In this document: positions 1-10,990 of the stretch, in pieces
Layout of the letters: every line of letters starts with the position of its first letter
How positions within the stretch are numbered: the first letter of the stretch is position 1
Assembly: GCA_963682175.1 (NCBI GenBank)
Contig: OY821786.1
Coordinates: 31,055,501 to 31,119,500, forward strand
DNA length: 64,000 nucleotides
Direction of reading: 5' to 3'
Origin: Triglochin maritima
Taxonomy: Eukaryota; Streptophyta; Magnoliopsida; Alismatales; Juncaginaceae
Notes under the pieces: generated by a model
Seen by the model: the letters and a program-made list of their open reading frames with translations, nothing else
Databases searched by the model: none
Told to the model about the DNA's origin: nothing
Translations under genes and position numbers: made by a program

Positions 1-300
1 TAAACTGATGTGTTAATGAATTAACTAAGAATCATTTTTATTGAAATCTAGGATTGATTTGTGGGACCACAATTAGTTTTTTTTTGTCTAATTAGACAAT
101 CAATATTCTTAGAAACGAAACAAACAATCTAGGAATGACTTAGCAAATATTATTTAATCTTTTATTATAGGTTATTAAAGGGCAAGTTGCTTAAGGGTCG
201 ATGAGTTATTAGAAACTAAACATAAATAAACATGTAACTAAACAAAATAAGTTTTTTTCAGCATAAATAAATATTTAACTAAACTAAATCATAAAGGCAA
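1..300. repeat. Old repeat fragments at the left edge
   Basis: Bases 1-120 match 25,690-25,820 (shared text around 'gatttgtgggacca' and 'tcttagaaac'). Bases about 125-290 match the reverse complement of 28,500-28,700, part of the gypsy leader relic. The segment is therefore two small repeat fragments side by side, with no coding sign. Seen by eye; exact edges are uncertain. Confidence 0.55.
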
Positions 301-1687
301 CACATGAATTAGAGTATAATAGATGTCCTTAATAATAACAACGACAATGCGATATGTTTGTTAAACTAAGATCAAATGGGTTACTTATAAGGTTGGAAAA
401 TGAATCAAGGAACCATTTAATGTTACACATTAAAGACATGCTCATATTTGAAGATACATTGCATACTCTATGCAAGCATGATATTTATTACAATCTTACA
501 TATTTTAAGATATCATCTGGAATTTTCTCTTTTAAAATGAACAAAACAATCGAAGATTAATCTACCAAGTAAAAACAATGAACAAAACATGAGTGAAACA
601 AAAACAAAACAAAATCCCACCAAAACCCAACTTCATCCACACTATCTTCAATCGAAAATCAAATCCACAAAGCATGGTTACTGCTATTTTTTCACACGTA
701 TACCTCATATGTAATTACATTCATTGACTTTTTCATTTGTTTCCATAAATACACCACAACCAAAACAATACACACTGAACACCTTATCTATTTTACTATC
801 AAGAAAAGAATATCTCTAATTACATTCTGATCGAACTACATTTAGTAAATAAACAAAATCAAAGGACTACATTCTTGATTTGCATTCTGGATTTTTAGCA
901 TACATGAATAAGGTGTATCCTAATGGAGAATCGAACAAGGCCTGAGAATGTACCCCGAGATGGCAGCGTGGTTGTGGCTATTGAGGTCGCGGCTCCGGTG
1001 ACGGAGGAGAACGGGAGTCTTGGAGGAGGTCGCAGGGTGGTTGTGGTGACGAAAGAGGTCACGGGTTTGGTCATAGATTGGTCGCTACGGTTTGGTCAGG
1101 GTGGGGGTTTTGTCGGGATGAAAAAAGATAAAATGAAACTTTTTTTCGTAAATATAAGACCAACAGACGTTGGCTAAAGAGCACTAAACATATATTCATC
1201 GATGTGTTGAAATATTTCAAGAACTTATTAATTATTTTTTAATGATCACTTAATCAAATATGGTAAATCTTAAACACATGAAATTCAAGAACAAATATTA
1301 ATAATTAGGAAATCCGAATGTAAGATTAATATACTTTAAACTACCTCACAAGTCACACGTCTAACAACCCAAATTGTGCAAAAATGAGGTTAGTTGAAAT
1401 TTCACGAAACTAGATTTTGAATTGCTAGATAACTAACTATTATAATACAAATCTTATTGTGAATCTAGTTCTTTCATAATGTAAAATTTCAATTAAAATA
1501 TCATATTTTCTAACATTTATCTAATTTTAATTTAATAGTTTCACAATTTAAGGCATTTTCAATGATATAGTTTTTATTTAAAAATTAAAACTATTCACAG
1601 ACTAGTGCACCAGCAAAAATAATATCCCCCAAGACCTCACAACTCATGCATCGCTTACTCGGAGATTTAGATATTTACACAAAAACA
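301..1687. other. AT-rich intergenic stretch, no gene seen
   Basis: Short open frames exist at 354-560 and 923-1,177, but neither resembles a family I know. The second is a GC-richer Val/Gly/Glu-rich stretch with no partner exons visible. Part of 600-660 resembles 12,410-12,480 (oil-like A/C-rich text), suggesting a dispersed repeat. Nothing else is supportable. Confidence 0.4.
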
Positions 1688-4010
1688 TAAAAATAAATTA
1701 TACGTGTAAGTACAAAAATATTATCACTAAAAAGTAAAATGCTAAAAGTTCAGTCAAAAAAGGTTGTCAGTTTATAACATCGAGTTAATACTTCAAAAAT
1801 TTGTACTGAAGTTCGGTTAGTTCGGTTACATTAATAAAGTAACCATTGCATTCCTTTATTTAGATTAAAAAGCTCACACAAGTCTATTCATTTGATAAAA
1901 AAGTTACAAAACATGTAAGATAATAAACAAATTACATCAAAATCCATTTGATAAAGAGGCTTAAATGTGGTTTCACTTGACATGGTGTGCATATGAAAAC
2001 TTAGATATTTATGCAGATGTATAAGAAACCTGTTGGTTGCTTCTGCAAGAAATAAAACCTGAGATGAAAATAATTGCGTTTTTGAGATAAAAAAAGTTGT
2101 AAATGACTTAATTAAATCGAAGAAAAACATGGATAATAGAAAATATATCTAAGATGGTACTACGTGTAGGATAGCACTTGAAAGCATTAGCGAAAAGAAG
2201 AAGAATCTCAATTTGACTAACATTTGTAGAAAAAACTATCTTGCTCCACCCCTTTCTTACTCACCGTGCGGATGATAAAAAACCTAAGGAAATTTACTAA
2301 TTAAGAGAAGGTATCAAGTGATAGTGGGTGGGATGGGAAACATGGGAGTTGCGTTTTAAATTCTGATACAAGTCATTTTTATTAGTTTCGTTTGCAGAAA
2401 CTAATATTACTAAAATGTTCGAGGTAATTAACTTTTGAATAATATTTGACTAAATCTTTTTGTTAGTAGGTTTGATTGCGTCATATAAAATTCTTCAAAT
2501 TTGTTTAAAACAGAAAAATGTCTTAAATCGAGTTTGAATGATTTCTTTTTCCCAAAATGCAACTTTCTCCAAAAATGCAATTATTGCTAACTGATTCTTT
2601 TTCTTCAAAATATTCATTTTTTTTATTAGAACAACTAAATAATCAGTTTTAATGCGCACTGAATATTTAACGTGCATACGAGTTACATAATTTTTGTTTC
2701 CTACAAAACAAAGTTGCATAAATCAATATTTGGTTCCTACAAAAGTTGCACCAATGGATTGAAACAAAAATTAATCAAGAACGACTAGGGTTAGAAGAGT
2801 CAAAACTAGTGCGCTTGTAGAATTGAGGGAATAAAATTTAACGAACGGTTGAAACCGATTCAAAGCACACAAAAAGTAGACAACCAAAATTGATTTAGGG
2901 GACAAAAAATATAATAAATGAACGACTGATATCGATTTGAAGGACAAAAAAAATAGTAGACGATCAAGATTGATTTGAGGTAGGTTGTGCGTGAGGTGGG
3001 TTTTACCCGCCTTCCCTGCTCCACCCTGTTTGGGGCAGGTTATATTTACTTTCCCCAACTCGTTGCTCGGGAACTCGTTTCAATAAATAGGACAGGTTGC
3101 GGTTGTGCTCTAACCCGCACCTCAAACCCTCCAAATATATATTAATATAATAGATATATTATAAATATAATGTTTAAAAGTTTAGGATTTAGAAAATAAA
3201 TCTTTGTTTGATAATCTTGTGCTTTTGTTTAAAGCGTTCGTGTGAAGACTAGAAGAGAAACTAGACGGATTTTTTTGGCTTTACATGTTTGATTTTTTAA
3301 ATGTTTTTACATATTTTTATTTTGTTTTGGTTTTATTGGTTTTGATTATAACGATACATGTTATCGAAAAAAATTGTGATTATGCTGCTGGGAATTTCAG
3401 ATGTTTACTTCTTTTTTTCATTTCTTCGCATTGGGTAATCATGTTTAGAAGTTATTTGTGATACATCATACAGGTTTTAGTAATCATGTTTTGATTTGCC
3501 AATTCATGTTATGGGCACAATATGAACATTATAGATGAATAAACCCGTTTAAACCCCTGGGTTATTATTATTATTTAAACAATACACATAACACATTCAC
3601 AACATATGCTTTGGACCACAAAAGGCGTTGTCGCAGGTAGAGGACAAGAGGGGGTCCAACCTCCTTACATTTTGATATTTCTCACAGTACATAAGGATTT
3701 GTTTCAAATTCCAACTCTCCTGGAATTTTTAACTCCTTAGGATTCCGTGTTCCATAGATTTTGGTGAATACAACCGGCAAGATGATGAAGTTTGCACAAT
3801 TAATATCGTTCAAAAGTATTTATGTGCCCATTTATAATCAAATTTCAAATAAAACCGTCGATTCAAATCAACCAACAATTTTTTTTATGTTCTTTACGTC
3901 GTCCTTAGAAATTCCCAAGTTCAAACACCAATCGAAAACAATCACAACCAAGCACATGTAAACATGTAGAACTAACCTAAGATTGAAACGTCCCACCAAC
4001 TCATTGCAAA
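1688..4010. repeat. R1 repeat family, copy 1
   Basis: This segment aligns in order with two separated blocks further right. Bases 1,688-3,105 match 23,989-26,370, and 3,120-4,010 match 59,057-60,400 plus 62,286-62,720. Landmark strings include 'caaaaatattatcactaaaaa' type text at 1,715 and 24,012, and the 'aatataatgtttaaa' text at 3,165 and 59,098. It therefore serves as the uninterrupted reference for the second copy, which is split by nested transposons. No conserved open frame or termini were recognised, so its class (old non-autonomous element or segmental duplication) is unknown. Confidence 0.7.
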
Positions 4011-5090
4011 TACCCGTTCATGATTCGAAAGGCAAACAGCCGATAAGACAAATTCGCATTTGTTGCATTTCTATTTCGTGTAACATGTGATACTGGAGTC
4101 AAGGGTCAACACATTACACCTGTCAAATATATTATTTTAGAAAATACGAAATTTATTCATTATAACACAAATATTTTTGCTTAGAAATCCTTGTGCAATC
4201 ACAAATCAGACATCTCCTTATATTCGTCTCCACATACGGGTATGCAATTGCCTACACGTTCATTTGTGTTGGTCATTTTTGGATCAAATTAATAGTTCTT
4301 ATAAGTCTTTTACACAAATCTTTTCACTTGAAGAATAACTACATGCTAGACGTAAAAATTCTAACAGGGCACCAAAAAGATTTACCCAAACTTTCGAGAA
4401 GAGGTAGGAAGAGGAGGAGGGAATGTTTTTGTCATGAACCAGCTGCTAAGACTCGACCAAGTAATGTCATGTTGAGGATACTCTTAACTAACAATCTGAG
4501 CTAACTCATGTGGCAGTCAATAAGGCATGTATATAGAATGGTTATGCTGCATTTGCTTAACGTCTAGAAATAAAACAATCATCCATGACATAAACAATAA
4601 GTACCTGAAGAACATCTAGCTTCCATAATAAGTACCAAATTTTGTATTTCCCTCTAAATGATGTTCCAGTAATAGATTCGAAATTAAGAAATATATAAGA
4701 ATTTTAACTGTATCGATTGGTACACCTTGATTCAAAGATCCACCAATTCTTTGAGGCCTCCATTTTTACCTATAGAAGACATACTGGATATGCTTATAGG
4801 ACTCAAGAATATAGTTACATGCAGAGGTACACAAGAATGACAAGATACAAGTTTTTTAAACCATTTTATTTTTTAAAATTAACCCCCGACATGTAACTCA
4901 CATGCTGAAATTCAATCGCTTCTAGCTAATTAGTTTAAGATTTGAGATCTACTAATAGAATTAGTCTATGCAAATTATACACACCTCACACTCTCAAAGG
5001 GTGAACTTCATAAAACAACGGAGTAACATATCCATGAAACTAGAAAATCATAAGAGTTTCTAAGGATATATGTGAAAAATTCCTTGCATT
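4011..5090. other. Region upstream of chlorophyllase
   Basis: No gene is supportable here. Bases 4,784-5,100 are duplicated at 13,811-14,345, upstream of the second, partial chlorophyllase copy, so the duplication carried promoter DNA as well as exon 1. The open frame at 4,193-4,504 has no recognisable similarity. Confidence 0.5.
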
Positions 5091-5098
5091 ATATATGA
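5091..5098 (+). promoter_or_regulatory. Candidate TATA box of chlorophyllase
   Basis: A TATATAT stretch lies about 20 bases before the first in-frame ATG (5,115) and about 60 before the second (5,157). It is kept in the duplicate copy at 14,352-14,359. If it is the working TATA box, a start site some 30 bases downstream would fall after the first ATG and favour translation from 5,157. This is inference from spacing only. Confidence 0.4.
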
Positions 5099-5114
5099 CA
5101 ACACGAAAGGCTTG

Positions 5115-7588
5115 ATGTTCGGCCCATCTTTCACAACCAAGCCTTCTCATCACTCTATGGCTTCTACCAGTGTGTTCAAGATGGGTGAACACCCTGTTAC
5201 GAAACCCTTCTATATTCCCGACAAGAGCTCGCCCTCGTCGTCGCCTCCGCCAACACCTCCTAAACCGCTTCTTGTCACCGCACCTGAAGACGAGGGTGAT
5301 TACCCAGTGCTCCTCCTCCTCCATGGCTTTTACGTCTTGAACTCATTCTATTCGGACCTCATGGAACACATCGCTTCGCATGGTTTTATTGTCGTTGCTC
5401 CCCAAGTGAGTCCACCTTAATTACTTGTTTTATGAAATATTAAAAGTTTACGTGGAACAAATTTAAACCATTTCAATTATTTTCTTCCGAAAACATATTT
5501 AGTATAAAAATGATATATATAGTAAAAATTACAGATATTATTCCCCTAAAAATCCTTCAAAACTAGAATACCTACGTGGGACCATTGGCTGCAATATTTA
5601 AGATTTAAGAGTTCGACAATGCTGCCTCTGGTGGACAAATAAATTCTTGTAAAAATTAGAAAAATTACTTGAAATCATTTAAAGATTTTTCTAATCATGG
5701 GTGGATCCAGACTAGTGCCGGGTGGGGCACGTGCCCTACCATTAAAAAAATGAAGTTTCAAATTTATTTTTACATGGAGAAAGTCAGTTTATTTATGGCT
5801 AAATTCGACATGGAGTTTCTGAACGTGGAAGAAAAATATGTTGCTATGGGTAGAAGCACGTTTCGAGGTAATAACCCACAAGTGACAAATCTTCCTCATT
5901 TTCAAGTTGAATTTTTTCTATGTGTCATTGATCTACAATTGCAAGAACTTGAAAATTGGTTTAATAAGGTAAGCAAGGAATTACTTGTTTATATGTATTG
6001 CTTAAATCCCGCTAACCGGTTTTCTTCTTTTGACAATAGGAAATTTGTCTGACTTGCTCAATTCTATGCTAATGAATTTTCAAGTGCCTAACTGATATTA
6101 TTTGAATATTCACTGAACAATTTCATTGTTGACATTCAAAATGATGAAATATTTTGGAATGTAAAGAATCTTACTGGGTTTTTTCACGAAACTTGTTGAG
6201 ACAATCAAGCATGAAACTCATTTGTGTACTTACTATTGAAGTTGGTGTTACTTCTTCTTGTGACAACAACAAGTGTTGAAAGAGTGTTTTTCAAATGACT
6301 CTAGTGAAAGATAAATTAGGTAATAGCATGAGAGATCAAATGTTGAATGATTGTTTGGATACTTATCTAGAGAAAAAATTATTTTTGGGTATTAGCATAG
6401 ATGCTATTGTAAACCAGTCCAAATATGAAAACTCGTCGAGAACAATTGTAATAATTTTAAATTATTATAAGGTTGTAATTTGAATTATTTACGATATTTT
6501 GCTTATAACTTTTATGAAATATTAATATTTTTGGCTTGTTATTTTTTGGTTGTCGATTGGTGTGCTAGTGTGTGGTGCCCTATCATACTTGGAATCCTAG
6601 ATCCACCAATATTTCTTATGGTCCTGAATAGTTGTGGATGCAGCTCTATTGCTGGGGTTATCAGTGATGGAGCTTTAAGAATGGTCTGAAACGTTTCCTT
6701 GTAAATTGTAAATTATATAAATTAATTTGCAAAATGTATTTTGAAAAAAAAGCTACAAATGGTTTTAGTTTTTAAAATATGATTGGTACTCGAACCTTTC
6801 TGGCCTTTTCTGACAATGGTCGAGACAAGTATTTTGGGTAGTTCATTGGTACACAGCATGTTGCCTTAGCCATATCATTCCCTCAAAAATTGCAGCTATA
6901 CATATGGGCTAAATGCGATGCCACACAAGACATAATTGATGCGGCGGAAGTCGCAGATTGGTTGCCCGATGGACTCCCCCCTCACCTCTCAACCAGAGTT
7001 AAAGCGCGTCCAAATTTCGAAAAATTCGCCCTAGGAGGCCACAGTCGAGGGGGCAAAGATGCATTTGGAGTTGCATTACGAAAAGCCGGAGTGACTCTAA
7101 AAAATTTGGCCATCTCCGCTTTAATTGGCATCGACCCGGTCGATGGGCTTATCAACCAAAGCAGGCCTCACATCCTCCGAAGCACTCCAAATGACTTGTT
7201 CGACCTAGGCCGTATTCCAGTCCTGGTCTTGGGAGGTAGCTTAAGTGAGATACCGAAGGTGATTGGTTTTCCAGCATGCGCACCGAAAGGGCTCAACTTC
7301 CTGGACTTCTACGAGGAATGTAAGTCCCCGGCTTACTTCTTCCTTGCTAAGGATTACGGACATATGGACATGTTGAACGACGATACGACTGGGTTGCAAG
7401 GGGTGGCCTCCTATTGTACTTGTAAAAATGGCAGTCGGAGACAACCCATGCGGTTGTTTGTCGGCGGTGCGATTGTAGCATTCCTCAATGCTCAATTCCG
7501 TGGTGATGCTAGTGATCTCAAAGCTATTAGGGATTACCCCACAATTGCACCCGTGGTCTTGAAGGAGATTTCTTTCCGTTTAGATTAA
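5115..7588 (+). CDS. CLH: Chlorophyllase, two exons (5,115-5,405 and 6,896-7,588)
   Basis: Chlorophyllase removes the phytol tail of chlorophyll, giving chlorophyllide and phytol. Exon 1 encodes 97 residues from ATG 5,115 (83 from ATG 5,157); exon 2 encodes 230, for 327 or 313 aa, within the usual family range. The exons join in phase 0 as ...HGFIVVAPQ | LYIW..., with a GTGAGT donor at 5,406 and a TTGCAG acceptor ending at 6,895. Visible family marks are LLLLHGF (oxyanion region), the lipase box GHSRGG with nucleophile Ser147, GIDPVDG with Asp177 and DYGHMDML with His253 (numbering from 5,115), so the whole Ser-Asp-His triad is present. The family is alpha/beta hydrolase (Pfam Chlorophyllase). 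I see no clear transit peptide. No frame break was seen. The intron holds a dead hAT element. A partial copy of exon 1 lies at 14,378. Confidence 0.92.
5696..6611 (+). mobile_element. Degenerate hAT transposon in chlorophyllase intron
   Basis: The ends are imperfect inverted repeats: the left begins CATGGGTGGATCCAG and the right, read in reverse, begins ATTGGTGGATCTAG. They are flanked by an 8-base duplication with one mismatch, TTTCTAAT at 5,688-5,695 and TTTCTTAT at 6,612-6,619, the size expected for hAT. The interior holds remnants of a hAT transposase C-terminus in the same direction as the host gene. It is too short and broken to be autonomous. Confidence 0.75.
5801..6480 (+). pseudogene. 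hAT transposase C-terminal remnant
   Basis: Two open pieces survive, about 5,801-6,052 and 6,295-6,480. The first has FLNVEEKYVAMGRSTFRGNN and, later, LQLQELENWFN; the second has LGNSMRDQMLNDCLDTYLEK. These match the region leading into, and the end of, the hAT dimerisation domain of plant DUF4371 / TTF-finger hAT proteins, where a (K)NRLRNRMGD..LNDCL..YIE pattern is usual. The pieces are separated by stops and frame changes, and the N-terminal finger and catalytic parts are missing. It is a fossil without function. Confidence 0.75.
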
Positions 7589-8735
7589 TTAGTTTTCCTT
7601 TGTAGTATGACTTGAATGATACAAGTCAAAAGGAAAATTTGTATGTCCCTGGCGTAATATGTTCGGGGTTTTTTGTGCTTGAATTAATTAAGTTATCCTA
7701 AATTCGATCCTTACAAGTTCAGATTTGGATATTGATCTTAATTATTTGCATATGTTACGTTACTGGATTGGTTTGTAGCTAATTTTTACCTATCCAAACG
7801 GGGCCTAAATGTGAGTCTAGTTATTCGTCCATTATTTGGGGTGCCATTGTTTTCAATCATAACATCAGTAAAAACTCAAAAGATATTAAAGTAAGTAAAA
7901 ACATATAGGATTAGATTCACTCAATTTATTGGTATGTCTATGAAAGTAAAGGGATATCTACTTGGTATACTGAATTTTCGTAATGTTGTACTTACGATGA
8001 GAAGGTTAAAGATAAAAACAAAATGGTCCGCTCAACAATTAATGCCACCTTTGAGTAATAGATTAATTGGACCACCATACAAGGCTCGATGCATTAAGCC
8101 TAGTTGGCTACGGACTAAGATTCCTTACCGTCAAGTTTCTTTAAAACATGTCCAACTTTTAATATAATTGAAAATCTAAATCGAACATTTCGAATTATGA
8201 TCAGAGTTATCCACGCACGTTTGAAATCATAAAATTGATAATTATTTCATATTAGATCAAGAGACCAAAAAAAAATATTGTCCTTGACAGTTGATTACAA
8301 TGTTGTATATAGTTCTAGGTTTGTATTTCTCTGAGTTGTAGTAGTAATTAATGGGTGTGATTGATCGGCGTTTTGGCTTGGTTGCCTGCCATCTCACTTC
8401 CAAACACTATTGGAAGTGTGTGGGAAGGGGAATAGGAGTTGGTGGGCTTCCAAAATCATTGGTTTTGGCTTGCTTGGCTCCTTCAAGTTGTGGTTGTGGC
8501 CATCCTAGTGGTCCAAGATCCGATGCTTAGGTTACTTCATTATTTGTTACATCGCAATGGTCAACTTCCTCCTGATATGTGACAACCAACATGTGTCTGA
8601 TTAAGTTGCTTGAGAACTCAGATCATTATGAGACTCCATTATTTACTCAAATGTTTTAATATAAATAATACTCGTCGAATGAGGTTCAAGCCATACACCT
8701 TACAGTAGCATTTGAGGTGTAAAGAATTGTGCTAG
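7589..8735. other. 3' flank of chlorophyllase, no gene seen
   Basis: This follows the chlorophyllase stop codon and should hold its 3' UTR, but no strong polyadenylation signal could be picked. The open frame at 7,934-8,167 has no recognisable family. No repeat partner for this interval was noticed within the window. Confidence 0.4.
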
Positions 8736-10370
8736 TACTACTGGAAAAATGAGCTACAACATTGGCATGTTACGTCAGATATTTAACAAACGACGTTAAA
8801 CTTACATTCACGTCGATTGTACGAAACCCGACATGATATATTAACATTTCACGTCGGTGTTCAACAAATCGACGTGAAACGTTGATATATCACGTCGGTT
8901 TTATAAAAACTGACGTGTAATATATTTAATTTTTTAAATATCCCAAGACTTCGAAAACAAACCACGTCGGTTTTATGAGAACCGACGTGAAACCTTGTGT
9001 TTTACGTCAGTTTTTATAAACCCGACGTAATTTTTAATTTATTTTTTAAAAATAAAACTCAATTTTTAAAAACAATTCACGTCGGTTTTTATAAAACCGG
9101 TGTGATGCCCTGTGTTTCACGTCGGGTTTTAATAAACCAACGTGGTTTGTTGGTCGGTTTGTGCGTGTTAATTTCAATTTTTAAACAAAAAAAATCAAAT
9201 TTTAGAACAATGTCACGTCGGTTTTTTTTAATGTCAACAACCCTAGCCGACATACTTCTCAAAGTCACCCTCTAAATACCAACTCCCACACCTTCTCCAC
9301 CTTTTCCCATCCACCCTCCCTTCCCGACCAACTCATTCTTCCAGAACTTCACCCTCTCCACCACTCCCCAACCTGAGTACATCCATCCCTACCATCTCCC
9401 TCCCTTCCCCGCCTTCATCCTCCATCCTTTTGTCCCCAATGTTCCTCTCCCTCTCTTGAGGAGAGGTGGTTTCTCTTCTTTCCTCATCTCGATCTGTCAG
9501 ACCAGGTGGAATGGAAAGGCCTACTGATGCTTACAAGGAAACACATAACCTTGTTCTTGGAAAGGAAGACATTTATTTTGGTGGGCAAGTTTCAAACGTT
9601 CAGGTATTTTGCTTTTTTCAGACATAACTTGATTCCATATTATTCGTGATGCATATGTTTAAAAAATTCTTTTTTTTGAAACTTTTACATATATATATTA
9701 ACCCATGTTTCACCTTAATATCATTTTGACAGAATTTTCTGTATGATAACTAAGATGTGTTGTCTCATCTTAGAATGTCTTAATCATGTTTTCCATGAAC
9801 CAAAACACCTGGATACGCGTCACTATTTCAGAGACTTGATATGTGATTTTTTTGGCTTTTTATGCTTTCATTGAACCTCTTATCTGCATTATTTTTGCCT
9901 CTACTCATTTGAAGGTTGATGCAATGGCTGCTTCTTAGGTCGCTAAGCTCGTGGCATTCATGGCAAAGAATAGGAGCCTCTCATTTTGTAAGTTGGTGGA
10001 AGTTATAGTAGAAATGACTGCACCATTGCTGCCTATGGATAAACTTCTTTCAGAAATACCATCACAAAGACTTGATACTTCACCACCAAAGGTTCTTCAA
10101 TCTTAATTCTCATGCAAACCGTCTAATTTATGTTTAAAACGCATGATGTTGAGGCGAATTTCAAGAGGTTTTCAAAAACCAACGTGGTATCTTCAACATA
10201 CCACGTCGGTTTACCGAAACCGACGTGGTATATCCAACATATTACGTCAGTTATAGTAAAACCGATGTTATATGTGGGATATATTACGTCGGTTTTACTG
10301 AAAACTTACATAGTATCTACCCCATATCACGTCAATTTTTGAATAAACGACTTAATATCGACATACATTT
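8736..10370. mobile_element. Decayed CACTA transposon end (CT2)
   Basis: The left terminus reads TACTACTGGAAAAA, one base away from the plant CACTA terminus CACTACTGGAAAAA. It is followed from 8,770 to 9,240 by many subterminal units of the form CACGTCGGTTTT and their reverse form ACCGACGTG. Similar units recur at 10,180-10,370. Between them lies a C/T-rich leader-like stretch (9,250-9,470) and possible exon-like text (9,511-9,605 and 9,915-10,105). No right terminus ending in AGTAGTG was found and no transposase is present, so it is a non-autonomous or truncated relic. Confidence 0.65.
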
Positions 10371-10484
10371 CTAATTTTTTTGTGTACCATCAAACTTAAC
10401 TCTTCTATCAATTATGGTTACCCACACAGACCATAAGTTGATTCTTTATTTAATCCAAGTTACTCTGCTATTGAATTCAACTTA

Positions 10485-10505
10485 CCCCCCCCCCCCCCCC
10501 CCCCC
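10485..10505. repeat. 21-base C homopolymer
   Basis: An uninterrupted run of 21 C lies just before the repeat-rich stretch starting at 10,506. It could be real or an assembly or sequencing artefact, since such tracts are hard to read. Confidence 0.9.
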
Positions 10506-10555
10506 TTGGGCTTAAATTTACCCCAATATACATGATGGTTATTTAGGGTAAGCCT

Positions 10556-10990
10556 AAATGATAGGTGGGGTAAGTATATAACAAATCAAGGTAAATTGGA
10601 TTACATAGTAGGATTTTAATAATGGTTCATGGGGGTAAACTTATGGATGGTCTGGGTAAGTTGAATTCAGAAGAATGGTAAATTGGATTACCTATTAATT
10701 GGGATTTTAATAATGGTTCGTGGGGGGTAAACTTATCAATGTTCGGGGTATGTTGAATTCAGGAGCAGAGTAAATTAGATTACAGTAGGATTTTAATAAT
10801 GGTTCGTCGGGGAAAACTTATCAATGGTCAGATTAAGTTGAATTCAGGTGCTGTGTAAATTGACTACATAGTAGGAATTTAATAATGGTTCATGAGTAAA
10901 TTGGACTACATAGTAGGATTTTAATAATGGTTCATAGGGGTAAACTTATCGATGGACGGGGTAAGTTAAATTCACGTGCAAGGTCAATGG
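10556..10990. repeat. Minisatellite, unit about 87 bases, about five units
   Basis: Units share the order TAAATTGGATTACATAGTAG, GATTTTAATAATGGTTC, GGGGTAAACTTAT and GGTAAGTTGAATTCA. Starts are near 10,590, 10,678, 10,768, 10,853 (truncated) and 10,895. Units differ by substitutions and small indels, so the array is old. Related text occurs at 11,700-11,830 and, inverted, at 63,120-64,000. Confidence 0.75.

Larger units (their letters stand above)
5406..6895 (+). other. Chlorophyllase intron
   Basis: The intron has a GTGAGT donor and a CAG acceptor after a moderately T-rich tract. It is 1,490 bases long, of which about 916 (5,696-6,611) are a hAT element, so the ancestral intron was near 570 bases. 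The left part (5,415-5,545) is also present after the duplicate exon 1 at 14,680-14,800. Confidence 0.8.

Noticed and set aside
923..1177. An 84-codon open frame rich in Val, Gly and Glu
   Set aside because: No recognised family, no neighbouring exons, and it lies among repeats; chance or relic.
10556..10990. Regular repeats considered as a CRISPR array
   Set aside because: Units are about 87 bases, contiguous and diverged, without unique spacers, and the sequence is a plant nuclear genome.
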